The notes under the pieces are model-generated. The model did no database searches. It was not told the origin of the DNA and saw nothing but the letters and a program-made list of their open reading frames with translations. A stretch of DNA of 64,000 nt. Source: Pseudomonas izuensis (GTDB taxonomy: Bacteria; Pseudomonadota; Gammaproteobacteria; Pseudomonadales; Pseudomonadaceae). The stretch spans positions 100,448-164,447 of the forward strand of contig NZ_WTFT01000017.1 of assembly GCF_009861505.1 (NCBI RefSeq), read 5' to 3'. Within the stretch, counting starts at the first letter, position 1. Every line of letters starts with the position of its first letter. Shown here piece by piece: positions 34,419 to 42,900 of this stretch. Position numbers and translations under genes: made by a program.

Positions 34419-34655
34419 ATGCTTCCTGAATGTCAGCTGTTCGGCACCTTGGGGTGCCATCTGTGTGAAGTGGCCGAAGCCATGCTGATGGAATTTGTCG
34501 AGCGTGGCCTGCTGGTGGAACTGGTGGACATCGCTGACGACGAAGCATGGTTCAAGTCTTACAGCCTGCGTATTCCGGTACTGCGTCGTGTCGATACGGG
34601 GGCTGAGCTGGGCTGGCCGTTCGGGCCGGACGAAGTCGTGGCGTTCCTGCGTTAA
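34419..34655 (+). CDS. Glutaredoxin-like (DUF836) protein
   Basis: This 78-residue thioredoxin-fold protein has the redox motif C13-H-L-C16 in FGTLGCHLCEVAE, a cis-proline in RIPVLRR, and a C-terminal WPFGPDEVVAFLR. DUF836 glutaredoxins are common in gamma-proteobacteria with unknown substrates. It is probably monocistronic and ends before a short gap holding a GC-rich hairpin (34671-34686) and a LexA-box-like palindrome. Confidence 0.9.
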   Translation: MLPECQLFGTLGCHLCEVAEAMLMEFVERGLLVELVDIADDEAWFKSYSLRIPVLRRVDTGAELGWPFGPDEVVAFLR

Positions 34656-34734
34656 ACGGTTTTTCGGGATGGCGGGGTCCCCGCCTGTCGAACTTTGCGA
34701 TTGATCCCCTTGGCTTAACTGTTGTGATTCGGAT

Positions 34735-34752
34735 ACTGTATGCGCATACAGT
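34735..34752. promoter_or_regulatory. LexA (SOS) box
   Basis: ACTGTATGCGCATACAGT is a perfect 18-bp palindrome with CTGTAT..ATACAG half-sites, and it fits the consensus CTGTAT-N4-ATACAG completely. It lies 74 nt upstream of the next gene and 80 nt after the glutaredoxin gene, so it most likely controls the 105-aa ORF. Confidence 0.85.
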
Positions 34753-34825
34753 TATTCGGATTGCTGTCCGCCCGTCCCCGGTTCAGGGGATGGCCGGGCG
34801 AGTCCGGGCGTTAGAGGGATGAATC

Positions 34826-35143
34826 GTGGTCAATGTCGAACAATTGAAAAGCAGCGTGAACCGGATGTCGGCGGACGTGGTGCGCGAGGCTGTCCTCGAA
34901 TTGCGTCTGGACGGGCTGGTAACGGAAGGGAAAACGCCTTTCAACAAACTGCATTTCAATACCTGTTTCGCTGAAATCGAAGCCCTGTTCCAGCGAGCGG
35001 GTTATCACCGGCCACTTGATGTCGTGGGTTACCAGGGCTTGTTGTATGCCCTGTATGACCCGGGTCGATGGGAAGCGGTCGATGTACTGCGCTGGCTCAA
35101 GGAGTACACCGAGGCGGCGGCGCGCGCGCAGATACCGGCCTGA
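34826..35143 (+). CDS. Conserved hypothetical protein behind a LexA box
   Basis: The 105-residue product has no motif I recognise. It is predicted mainly helical, acidic and without membrane segments; features are LELRLDGLVTEGKTPFNKLHFN and a C-terminal WEAVDVLRWLKEYTEAAAR. The GTG start at 34826 is preceded by GAGGGATGAATC. The upstream LexA box is the main functional clue and suggests DNA-damage induction. The downstream pseudouridine synthase gene, 70 nt away, could be co-transcribed. Without that site I would have called it simply hypothetical. Confidence 0.8.
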   Translation: MVNVEQLKSSVNRMSADVVREAVLELRLDGLVTEGKTPFNKLHFNTCFAEIEALFQRAGYHRPLDVVGYQGLLYALYDPGRWEAVDVLRWLKEYTEAAARAQIPA

Positions 35144-35214
35144 GGATTCTTCGCTAGGTTCGTTCCCGGTGCTGTTGGATAATGCCGCTCTGTATCGAGG
35201 GTTAGAGTTTTCGT

Positions 35215-36105
35215 ATGTCCACTTCATCTTTTTCTGCCGCACACAACCAGGCCAGCACGCTCTACTTGCCGCCTGGCTCGTGGCAGACCGTTTTCGATTG
35301 CCTGTGCGAACATTTCAGCGCCATCGATCGTGAACAATGGCTGGACCGAATCGCCCGGGGCCGTGTTCTCGACGGTCAAGGTGTGCCAATCGCCCTTGAT
35401 TTGCCCTACAAGGAAGGTCTGCGCATTCACTATTTCCGCGAAGTGCCCGATGAAAAACCGATCCCGGTGATCGAGTCGATCCTCTACGCGGACGAGCATC
35501 TGGTGGTGGCGGACAAGCCGCATTTTCTACCCGTGACGCCTGCGGGTGAATATGTCGAGCAAACCTTGCTGAGACGGCTGATCCGTCGTCTGGACAACCC
35601 GCACCTGGTGCCGTTGCATCGTATAGATCGGCATACGGCGGGACTGGTGCTGTTTTCCGCCAACCCGCAAAGTCGCTCGGCGTATCAATCGCTGTTTCCT
35701 TCACGCCGGATCGAAAAACGCTACGAGGCCATTGCCTCGGCGTTGCCTGAGCTCTCGTTTCCATTGGTTCATAAAAGCCGGCTCATCGATGGCGAGCCTT
35801 TCTTCCGTATGCAGGAGGGACCGGGTGTCAGCAATACTGAAACGGCTGTCGAAGTCAGGGAAAAGAATGGTGATCTCTGGCGCTATGGCCTTTATCCGGT
35901 GACCGGCAAGAAACATCAGTTGCGGGTACATATGACCGCGTTAGGCGCGAGCATTTGCAACGACCCTTTCTATCCTCGGGTACTCAAGGATATCGAGGAT
36001 GACTACGCCAATCCCTTGAAGCTGTTGGCCCAAGGCCTGAAATTCGTGGACCCGGTCACGGGGCAGGAAAGAGAGTTCGAGAGCACGATCACCCTGCAAT
36101 GGTGA
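35215..36105 (+). CDS. RluA-family pseudouridine synthase
   Basis: This 296-residue rRNA or tRNA pseudouridine synthase has the RluA core: catalytic D in HRIDRHTAGLVLFS (about residue 142; motif II), an N-terminal S4-like lead (RGRVLDGQGVPIALDLPYKEGLRIHYFRE), LHRIDRHTAG, GLYPVTGKKHQLRVHM (motif III) and LGASICNDPFYPRV. Target uridine cannot be told from sequence. The gene is in the same direction as the LexA-controlled ORF, 71 nt downstream. Confidence 0.92.
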   Translation: MSTSSFSAAHNQASTLYLPPGSWQTVFDCLCEHFSAIDREQWLDRIARGRVLDGQGVPIALDLPYKEGLRIHYFREVPDEKPIPVIESILYADEHLVVADKPHFLPVTPAGEYVEQTLLRRLIRRLDNPHLVPLHRIDRHTAGLVLFSANPQSRSAYQSLFPSRRIEKRYEAIASALPELSFPLVHKSRLIDGEPFFRMQEGPGVSNTETAVEVREKNGDLWRYGLYPVTGKKHQLRVHMTALGASICNDPFYPRVLKDIEDDYANPLKLLAQGLKFVDPVTGQEREFESTITLQW

Positions 36106-36265
36106 TCAAGTGTTCCAAAATCCGATCCAAAGCATTGATTTGAAAATTCGAATTAATGGGCAGGTTTGCAGTCATTTGAACAGGCCCCACGAACGTGGCA
36201 TTCAGCGACCCTCGGTACAGCAGCCAGATCGTGCGGCCCGAAACCTTCCATGCAAGGAGATACCA

Positions 36266-36544
36266 ATGAGACGTACCGTTTTCGCCGGGATGTTCATTTG
36301 CGCTGTAATGTTGGCTTCTCCCGTATTCGCCGCAGACCACGACCTTTGCACCATCAAGCTTCAGGAACTCAAGAACAAGGTTTCCAGCCTGCCGGCCACG
36401 TCCGAAAATACCGCCATGGAAATCAGGCGGATGCAGGCCAGCGCGGAATCGGCTCGAGCTGCCGACGATGACAGGAAGTGCATCACCGAAGCCACGCAAG
36501 CGCTGGCCCGGGTAGATCAACTGACCAATGAGCCAAACCCTTGA
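36266..36544 (+). CDS. Small periplasmic hypothetical protein
   Basis: This 92-residue protein has a clean signal peptide (MRRTVFAGMFICAVMLASPVFA, cleavage after residue 22). The mature part is helical, with two cysteines (CTIKLQ and KCITEA) that could form one disulfide. RBS AAGGAG lies upstream of the ATG. It ends at a bidirectional terminator facing ygdR. No family recognised. Confidence 0.8.
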   Translation: MRRTVFAGMFICAVMLASPVFAADHDLCTIKLQELKNKVSSLPATSENTAMEIRRMQASAESARAADDDRKCITEATQALARVDQLTNEPNP

Positions 36545-36577
36545 CGAACAGGCTTGGTTTCCGGATTGCAGAAAAGC

Positions 36578-36603
36578 AAATGCCCCGATAAATCGGGGCA
36601 TTT
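36578..36603. terminator. Bidirectional Rho-independent terminator
   Basis: AAATGCCCCGAT/ATCGGGGCATTT forms a 12-bp stem with minimal loop. It lies between the convergent small periplasmic protein gene and the YgdR-type lipoprotein gene. Confidence 0.85.
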
Positions 36604-36628
36604 CTGTATCCGGTAGTCGCCGCGTAGA

Positions 36629-36850
36629 TTACAACTCTTTAACGGTGCGAACCTGATCCTTGTTGATGCGGGTCTGTTTGCCATCCAGCTGCTCGAATTC
36701 GTAGAAGCCCGAATCCTTGTCATAGTGTGGCGTGTCGACGGCCTGGATTTCGCGACCGTCATTCAAGGTGATCACTGTAGGCGAGGCGCAACCGGCGAGG
36801 GTCGTGAGGCCCAGCGCGAGCATGAAAGTGGCCAGGGTCCGTTGAGTCAT
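36629..36850 (-). CDS. YgdI/YgdR-family small lipoprotein
   Basis: The 73-residue precursor has a signal peptide with lipobox L-A-G-C (C21), giving an outer-membrane or periplasmic lipoprotein of about 53 residues. The mature part matches the YgdI/YgdR SH3-like fold: VITLNDGREIQAVDTPHYDKDSGFYEFEQLDGK. Function unknown; related proteins are abundant in stationary phase. GGAG precedes the ATG. Confidence 0.92.
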   Translation of the reverse strand: MTQRTLATFMLALGLTTLAGCASPTVITLNDGREIQAVDTPHYDKDSGFYEFEQLDGKQTRINKDQVRTVKEL

Positions 36851-36927
36851 GTTGTGTCTCCGAAATTGAATACTTTTGGTTACTGAACTTGAGACGTATA
36901 CGGCGTGTGCAAGTTCCTCGGGTACGG

Positions 36928-37530
36928 TCAGTCTGACACAGTGCCGTGCGTGCTTAACAGTTCCGGCGTGTTGAGGTTGGCCAGGCGCGGGTCGTTGTCA
37001 GGACACTGTAGCGCGGTTGCGCCCAGTTTGCGCATGAGTCGCCCCGGACTACGCTCGCCGTCGCTCCAGGCGCGTTCGAAATCACTGCGAAGTGCCACGG
37101 GAATGACGCACAGCAAAGGTTCCCAATGCTCGTCATGGCGCAGCATCAACGGTTTGTCGGGATGTTGGCTGGCCGTTTCGCGCATGTTGGCGAGCAGCGC
37201 TTCATCGATGCGCGGTACATCGCAAGGCAAGACCAGCAGATGCGAGTGGCGAGCTGCTTTCAGGCCGGCGCGAATGCCGGCCAATGGCCCCGGAAAATCG
37301 CCTTCATCGTCATGAACCAGTTGGTCGGCGTAGGGCGCGTACTTTTCCAGATTGCGGTTGCAGGAAATGATCAGGTCATCGCTCAGCGGGCGCGTCTTGC
37401 GATGCAGGTGTGCAATCAGCGGTTCGCCGTGCCATTGCACCAATCCCTTGTCCTGACCGCCCATGCGTTGGCCGCGACCGCCTGCCAGGAGAAGAATGGA
37501 GCAGGGTGGTAAATCCGGATTCGAGGTCAT
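36928..37530 (-). CDS. mobA: Molybdenum cofactor guanylyltransferase MobA
   Basis: This enzyme attaches GMP to molybdopterin, forming the guanine dinucleotide cofactor. The 200-residue product has the nucleotide-binding LLAGGRGQRMGGQDKGLV (N-terminus), LVLPCDVPRIDEAL (metal-binding D near residue 105), and DFPGPLAGI. GGAG lies 7 nt before the ATG. It is divergent from moaB-moeA, with a short shared promoter region. Confidence 0.94.
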   Translation of the reverse strand: MTSNPDLPPCSILLLAGGRGQRMGGQDKGLVQWHGEPLIAHLHRKTRPLSDDLIISCNRNLEKYAPYADQLVHDDEGDFPGPLAGIRAGLKAARHSHLLVLPCDVPRIDEALLANMRETASQHPDKPLMLRHDEHWEPLLCVIPVALRSDFERAWSDGERSPGRLMRKLGATALQCPDNDPRLANLNTPELLSTHGTVSD

Positions 37531-37611
37531 GGCGAGTCTCCATGGGGGCGGCGAAAAAATGGGGCGCTGTGATATAACACCGGGCTGTTTCTCCTACAAC
37601 TGGATGAGCCT

Positions 37612-38151
37612 ATGAAAGCCAAGGCTGATGTACCTTTCGCCCCGCTCAACATTGCGGTGCTGACGGTCAGCGACACCCGAACCCTGGAAACCGATACTTC
37701 AGGCCAGGTCTTTGTCGACCGCTTGACCGCTGCCGGCCACAACCTGGCCTCCCGGGTGTTGCTCAAAGATGATCTCTACAAAATTCGCGCGCAAGTGGCC
37801 AACTGGATTGCCGACGATGTCGTACAGGTGGTGCTGATCACTGGCGGCACCGGTTTCACTGGACGCGATAGTACGCCGGAAGCAGTGAGTTGCCTGCTCG
37901 ATAAGCAAGTCGATGGATTTGGTGAGTTGTTCCGGCAGATTTCCGTGGCGGATATCGGCACATCGACCGTTCAATCCCGCGCGCTGGCGGGTCTGGCCAA
38001 TGGCACGCTGGTCTGCTGTTTGCCGGGATCGACCAATGCCGTACGCACCGGTTGGGATGGCATTCTTGCCGAGCAGCTGGATTCGCGGCATCGCCCCTGC
38101 AATTTCGTGCCTCATCTGAAACAGGCGGCTCCCTGTGAATCCCGCGGGTAA
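37612..38151 (+). CDS. moaB: Molybdenum cofactor biosynthesis protein MoaB
   Basis: This 179-residue MogA/MoaB-fold protein adenylylates molybdopterin. Motifs: AVLTVSDTRTLETDTSG, ITGGTGFTGRDSTPEAV, and CLPGSTNAVRTGWDGILAEQLD. The start is at 37612. The end overlaps the moeA start by 17 nt (38135-38151), so the two are a coupled operon. Confidence 0.94.
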   Translation: MKAKADVPFAPLNIAVLTVSDTRTLETDTSGQVFVDRLTAAGHNLASRVLLKDDLYKIRAQVANWIADDVVQVVLITGGTGFTGRDSTPEAVSCLLDKQVDGFGELFRQISVADIGTSTVQSRALAGLANGTLVCCLPGSTNAVRTGWDGILAEQLDSRHRPCNFVPHLKQAAPCESRG

Positions 38152-39361
38152 GCCGGGCAAATCCGGCAGCCTGATGCCGGTCGAGGTGGCGCTCGCACGT
38201 TTGCTGGAAATGGCTGACGCCTCGAGGATTGTCGAACGCGAGCGCTTGCCGTTGGCGCGGGTTGAGGGGCGAGTGCTGGCCGATGATCTGGTGTCGACGC
38301 TTGATCTGCCGCCATGGCCTAACAGCGCCATGGACGGTTATGCATTGCGTGCAGCCGACTGGACGGGAGAGCCCCTGGTCGTCAGCCAGAAGGTTTTTGC
38401 CGGGCAGGCACCTGATGCCTTGAAGCTGGGCACCTGTGCACGAATCTTCACCGGGGCGCCTGTTCCCGCTGGCGCCGATTGTGTCGAGATGCAGGAAAAT
38501 GCCGAAGTACAGGCGGATGAGCGAGTGCGCTTCACCGAAACCCTGACCCCTGGACAAAACATCCGTGCACAAGGCCAGGAAACCACGGTGGGTGAACTGA
38601 TTCTGCCGGCGGGTACGCGTTTGGGGCCGATTGAGCAGGGGCTGGCTGCCTCGCTCGGTTGCGCCGATCTGGAAGTCATTCGCAAGGTGCGCGTTGCGGT
38701 GCTGTCGACCGGGGATGAGTTGGTCGAACCGGGTCAGGCGCTTGGGCCAGGGCAGATCTATAACAGCAATCGTGTTTTGCTCTGCAGTTGGTTGCAGCGG
38801 ATGGGCTGTGAAGTGATCGACGCCGGCATTCTTCCCGATGACCTGGTCACCACGCGTGCGCGCCTCGGTGAATTGAAGGATGTCGATCTGATCCTTTCTA
38901 CCGGTGGCGTATCGGTGGGCGAGGCAGATTTTCTGGGCATTGCCTTGCGCGAAGAGGGTGAGTTGAGTTTGTGGAAGCTTGCCATCAAACCTGGTAAGCC
39001 GCTGACGTTCGGGCATTTTCGCGGCGTACCGGTTATTGGCTTGCCGGGCAATCCGGCATCTACCCTGGTGACATTTGCCTTGTTGGCCAGGCCTTATCTC
39101 TTGCGTCTTCAGGGCGTCAAACAGGTGGAGCCGCTGAAGGTGCAGGTGCCAGCAGGGTTTGACTGGCCCACCGCCGGCAATCGACGCGAGTACTTGCGCG
39201 CTCGCCTGGAAAATGGTCGGGCAATCATTTACAAAAATCAGAGTTCCGGCGTGTTACGCAGTGCCGCCTGGGCTGATGGACTGGTCGAAGTGCCGGAGCA
39301 TCGCACCCTGACTGCAGGTGATTCCGTCTATTTCATTGCGCTGAGTGAAGTACTGAGCTGA
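38135..39361 (+). CDS. moeA: Molybdopterin molybdenumtransferase MoeA
   Basis: This enzyme inserts molybdenum into adenylylated molybdopterin. The 408-residue product contains MPVEVALARLL, NSAMDGYAL, IFTGAPVPAGAD, RRQGQE-like IRAQGQETTVG, VLSTGDELVEPG, STGGVSVGEADF, and LPGNPASTLVTF. The GTG start at 38135 lies inside the end of moaB. A hairpin (39385-39409) follows. Confidence 0.95.
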   Translation: MNPAGKPGKSGSLMPVEVALARLLEMADASRIVERERLPLARVEGRVLADDLVSTLDLPPWPNSAMDGYALRAADWTGEPLVVSQKVFAGQAPDALKLGTCARIFTGAPVPAGADCVEMQENAEVQADERVRFTETLTPGQNIRAQGQETTVGELILPAGTRLGPIEQGLAASLGCADLEVIRKVRVAVLSTGDELVEPGQALGPGQIYNSNRVLLCSWLQRMGCEVIDAGILPDDLVTTRARLGELKDVDLILSTGGVSVGEADFLGIALREEGELSLWKLAIKPGKPLTFGHFRGVPVIGLPGNPASTLVTFALLARPYLLRLQGVKQVEPLKVQVPAGFDWPTAGNRREYLRARLENGRAIIYKNQSSGVLRSAAWADGLVEVPEHRTLTAGDSVYFIALSEVLS

Positions 39362-39384
39362 CCTTGGTAATTGTCCTGCCGAGC

Positions 39385-39409
39385 AAGCCCGGTTGATCTG
39401 ACCGGGTTT
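39385..39409. terminator. Candidate terminator after moeA
   Basis: AAGCCCGGT/ACCGGGTTT forms a 9-bp stem (one G-U) with a 7-nt loop between the convergent moeA and the gene at 39424-39720. The T tract is short. Confidence 0.55.
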
Positions 39410-39423
39410 GGCGTCAAGACCAA

Positions 39424-39720
39424 TCAATGCGCCAGGAGCAGTGTCACAAGCTGATCGAAGCGACTATTGGCGACCCAGCCGAGCAGGCCGAGCACTACGA
39501 CTGTTCCGCCAGCGGAATAGGCAAGCCTGTGTTTGATGGACTTTACGTCACTGCGAACTTCTTCCATCTCTCTTCGCATGTTGTTGAGGTGTCTTTCCAG
39601 CTCAATGACGCGAGGCTCCATATCAACTTCTCCAGTGGGATTCGCAGCTTGCTGACGGGGCCGTTTCTCTGCGAGCGATACGCCCGGAATCATCGGCAAC
39701 TTCAGGTCGTGGTGGTGCAT
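39424..39720 (-). CDS. Small hypothetical tail-anchored coiled-coil protein
   Basis: The 98-residue product has a coiled coil (about 38-70; ELERHLNNMRREMEEVRSDV) and a C-terminal membrane segment (about 74-90; GGTVVVLGLLGWVANS). This topology resembles a small membrane-anchored scaffold. AAGGA lies 7 nt upstream of the ATG at 39720, which I prefer to the further upstream ATG. No family recognised. Confidence 0.7.
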   Translation of the reverse strand: MHHHDLKLPMIPGVSLAEKRPRQQAANPTGEVDMEPRVIELERHLNNMRREMEEVRSDVKSIKHRLAYSAGGTVVVLGLLGWVANSRFDQLVTLLLAH

Positions 39721-39946
39721 GGCACATCCTTGTGATGGTCTTGCGGATAACTGAAAAAACTGGACACCAAAGTGTACCAATCACACTTATTGGTCAATTG
39801 AGCCGATTCCTCACGATTTGTAAGAAATATCCCGTCATGTAGGAGGCAAGATGGCTCGCCTGGAAAAAAATCACTTTTTTCGACTTTTAGGGTGATCGAC
39901 GCGGTCAACATCTCCCATACGCTATTCACACCCGGGAGTGACATCT

Positions 39947-40864
39947 ATGAGCGATCGCAAGGCGCTGTTGATTCTGCATGGCAAGCAGGCGCTCAACGAG
40001 GCAGTTCGCGCCGCCGTCGAAAGCCGGCGCGAACAAGGTTGGGAACTGGCCGTCAGGCTGACATGGGAAGCGGGCGACGCACAGCGGCTGGTGGATGAAG
40101 CGCTGGCGGCAGGGTACAGGCAGATCGTTGCCGGCGGTGGTGACGGGACCCTGCGCGATATTGCCCAAGCCATGGCCGCAAAGTCGACACAGGCCAGTCT
40201 GGTACTGATGCCGCTGGGCACCGCCAACGATTTTGCACGCGCCGCCGGTGTTCCGCTGGAACCTGCTCAGGCTCTGGATTTATTGGACGTGAAGCCGAGT
40301 GCCATTGATCTGGGGGAGGTCGGTGGGCAGGTTTTTCTGAATATGGCCACAGGCGGTTTTGGCAGTCAGGTCACGGCCAATACCTCCGAGGACTTGAAAA
40401 AGGTACTCGGCGGCGCGGCTTACCTGTTCACGGGCTTGTCACGCTTCAGTGAGCTGCACGCGGCATATGGCGAGTTGCAGGGGCCGGGTTTTCACTGGAG
40501 TGGGGACTTGTTGGCGCTGGGCATCGGTAATGGTCGGCAGGCGGGTGGTGGCCATGAATTATGCCCGCAGGCGCTGGCGGATGATGGCTTGCTCGATATC
40601 AGCATTTTGCCAGCCCCACAGGAAGTGGTCGATACCTTGAAAAACCTGCTGGCCGACGGCTTCGGCATCGACAGCATGTTCGTGAGAGCCCGCTTGCCAT
40701 GGGTCGAGATCAAGGCTTCGGAAGGTCTCTATATCAATCTCGATGGCGAGCCGCTCGAAGGTGACTGTCTGCGTTTTTCAACGCAGCCGGCGGCACTTCG
40801 GGTGCACTTGCCTGAAGGCTCGCCGCTGTTGAGTGCGTCGCAGCCTGTCAGTCATCCAGGCTGA
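39947..40864 (+). CDS. yegS: YegS/BmrU-family lipid kinase
   Basis: This is a 305-residue diacylglycerol-kinase-fold enzyme that phosphorylates lipids such as phosphatidylglycerol. The nucleotide loop GGGDGTLRDIAQAM (about residues 64-77) and PLGTANDFARAAG (about 90-102) are diagnostic, with FLNMATGGFGS and LCPQALADDGLLDISIL downstream. GGAG lies 8 nt before the ATG at 39947. The 3' end overlaps the convergent NarL-type regulator by 17 nt. Confidence 0.93.
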   Translation: MSDRKALLILHGKQALNEAVRAAVESRREQGWELAVRLTWEAGDAQRLVDEALAAGYRQIVAGGGDGTLRDIAQAMAAKSTQASLVLMPLGTANDFARAAGVPLEPAQALDLLDVKPSAIDLGEVGGQVFLNMATGGFGSQVTANTSEDLKKVLGGAAYLFTGLSRFSELHAAYGELQGPGFHWSGDLLALGIGNGRQAGGGHELCPQALADDGLLDISILPAPQEVVDTLKNLLADGFGIDSMFVRARLPWVEIKASEGLYINLDGEPLEGDCLRFSTQPAALRVHLPEGSPLLSASQPVSHPG

Positions 40865-41504
40865 TGATCTGCTCGCGTACGGCGAACAGCACCAGGCCAG
40901 CCACATCAAAAATCTGCAAGCGCTTCATGATCTGCGAGCGGTGGGTTTCAACGGTCTTGACGCTCAGACCCAGGCCGTTGGCTATTTCGCGGGTAGACTT
41001 TCCGCGAACAATCAGGCGCAGAATCTCCATTTGGCGGGCTGTCAGGTTGTGCGAGTCAGCAGGTTCGGGGTTTTTCTGGTTCCGGGTCAGTGCCTGGGTG
41101 ATGACGGTATGGGCAATGGCCGGGCTCAGGTAGCGTTCGTTGTTACGCAAGGCTTCCAGGGCATGCGCCAGTTCAGTGGCCGTGGTGTCCTTGAGCAGAT
41201 AGCCGTGAGCCCCGGACTCCAGTGCTCGCATGATAAGTGCCGGATCGGTGTGCATCGACAGGATCAATACCTTGCACTGCGGGCGGACTCGCTTGAGTTG
41301 CTGCAAGGCATCAAGGCCACCGGTCTGCTTCATGGATATATCCAGCAACACGATATCCGGGGACAAATGCTCGACCATCGCCAGCAGCTGTGAGCCGTCA
41401 TCGGCCTCGCCGATGACCGCATAGCCAGGAAGGTCCAGCACCAGGGCGCGCACGCCAGCCCTGATCAGCGAGTGGTCATCCACCAGAAGTAAGTTACAAG
41501 TCAA
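40848..41504 (-). CDS. NarL/LuxR-type response regulator
   Basis: This 218-residue regulator has a receiver (DD in LLVDDHS, phospho-acceptor D in IVLLDISMKQTGG, K in LLKDTTATEL) and a LuxR HTH (about 150-210; LTARQMEILRLIVRGKSTREIANGLG with KTVETHRSQIMKRL). Its start overlaps the stop of the kinase gene (ATGA), so it forms an operon with it. Target genes are unknown. Confidence 0.93.
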   Translation of the reverse strand: MTCNLLLVDDHSLIRAGVRALVLDLPGYAVIGEADDGSQLLAMVEHLSPDIVLLDISMKQTGGLDALQQLKRVRPQCKVLILSMHTDPALIMRALESGAHGYLLKDTTATELAHALEALRNNERYLSPAIAHTVITQALTRNQKNPEPADSHNLTARQMEILRLIVRGKSTREIANGLGLSVKTVETHRSQIMKRLQIFDVAGLVLFAVREQIISLDD

Positions 41505-42394
41505 TGCATAACCTTATTTGTACTGGCCCGTTCGAGCGCGCGGGGCGCCCAGGGGAAGAGAGCTTCGATTTGAGTGCCTTTGCCCGGTTCGCTGGTCACG
41601 GTCAATGTACCGCCCAGTTGATTGATCCGCTCGGACATCCCGGCCATGCCACGCTGGCCCTCACGACCCGGGTCGGTGGCGGGGGCGAATCCCTGCCCGT
41701 CGTCACTGATGGATAATGACAGGCCCTGGGGCAAACGCTGCAGGCAAACCAGCAGATTCTTTGCTTGAGCATGCCGCAATATGTTGGTGACCGCTTCCTG
41801 GGTAATGCGATAGGCCGCCACGGCCATTTCTTCGGGAATCCCCGTCAGGCGTTGGTGGCATTCCAGGCTCCAGTGCACGGAGGTATTGGCCAGCGTCTTG
41901 AGCAGGTGTGCCCGCAGGCTGGCTTCCAGCCCGAGACTGGTCAGCTGTCGGGGGTTCAGAATGGCTGACACGTCGCGGACTTTGGCGAGGGTTTCTTCCA
42001 GGGTGTCGCAAAGTACGGAACATTGCCCCTGAAGTTCTTCCGGCATCCGGCGCTTGAGCCAGTCACTTTGAAGTTTGGCGGCGGTGAGCAACTGGCCGAT
42101 GTCGTCATGCAGTTCCCGGCTGAGTCGGTGGCGTTCGTTTTCCTGGACCTGGAGCAAACGGTCGGCAAGTTCCTGGGGTTGGAACTTGATCGACTTGCGC
42201 GACAGGCGATATTGCACCCAGACACAACCCAAGGCAGCCATGTTGAGCGCCAGCAGACCCAGCGGCAGATGAGTGGAAAGAAAATAGATCAGCAGGCTGC
42301 CAAGGGTGGAGCAGGCACATAGCAAAAGCGTGAACCGACGCGCGTTTTCTCGGGAGGGTGGCCACGTGGCAATTGACTTGAGGCTGGCGTACAT
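41501..42394 (-). CDS. NarX-type sensor histidine kinase (HisKA_3)
   Basis: The 297-residue kinase has two closely spaced N-terminal membrane helices (about 22-40 and 43-58) with almost no periplasmic loop, so the signal is probably sensed in or at the membrane. H in ENERHRLSRELHDDIGQ is the phosphorylation site, and the ATPase domain contains ITQEAVTNILRHAQA, DDGQGF and GQRGMAGMSERI. The start at 42394 is chosen from the position of the first helix. Upstream, a dyad TGGCAA/TTGCCA lies at 42542. Confidence 0.9.
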   Translation of the reverse strand: MYASLKSIATWPPSRENARRFTLLLCACSTLGSLLIYFLSTHLPLGLLALNMAALGCVWVQYRLSRKSIKFQPQELADRLLQVQENERHRLSRELHDDIGQLLTAAKLQSDWLKRRMPEELQGQCSVLCDTLEETLAKVRDVSAILNPRQLTSLGLEASLRAHLLKTLANTSVHWSLECHQRLTGIPEEMAVAAYRITQEAVTNILRHAQAKNLLVCLQRLPQGLSLSISDDGQGFAPATDPGREGQRGMAGMSERINQLGGTLTVTSEPGKGTQIEALFPWAPRALERASTNKVMH

Positions 42395-42900
42395 AGCGGA
42401 TGGAGCCAATGGATGTTCGCTGCGGGCAGACCGGCCATGTTGATTGACGGGTCTCTGTTTTGTAATGTTGTACAACAACTTCAACGGTGCATAGTTTCTG
42501 TATAAGAAAATTCAGCCTGGAACTTGGTCAGGCTACAGCCGTGGCAATCATATTGCCATTAATTGACGCCAACTAATGGGCGGCATAATACCACTTAAGA
42601 TACCGTTGGTCGCGCATGCGATATATGTCCTGGGCGTCAGGAGGCAAGGTGTTGCGCAGGTGAGTTCCACATTGGAAAGTGTGGTTATCGTTGTCGGAGG
42701 GGGGCGTTTATCAAATGGATTTTGTCTTTTGACGTCAGGCAAAACCCTAGTCGGGACAGACACGCTATTGCCGGAAAGAATAGTTATTTTATTTGCCGCT
42801 GTCGTTAATGGGTATGCAGTATTCAATTGCGACATGTGCGCGCTCAAGTTACTGCACAGTCGTGACAATTAAGTGTGTAGCGCGACACGACTCCGTGGGT
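42395..42900. other. Large intergenic region (506 bp) with one dyad
   Basis: No gene can be supported: short frames on both strands (about 98-106 codons) lack ribosome binding sites and Pseudomonas codon use. AT-rich stretches near 42770-42860 and one inverted repeat stand out. The kinase operon must have its promoter here. Confidence 0.5.
42542..42558. promoter_or_regulatory. Inverted repeat TGGCAA-N5-TTGCCA
   Basis: Perfect 6-bp arms with a 5-nt spacer, 148 bp upstream of the NarX-type kinase. Could be an operator; the binding protein is unknown. Confidence 0.35.

Noticed and set aside
42548..42872. Two overlapping frames of about 100 codons on opposite strands in the 42.4-42.9 kb gap
   Set aside because: No ribosome binding sites, no recognisable motifs and poor codon use; AT-rich regulatory DNA is more likely.
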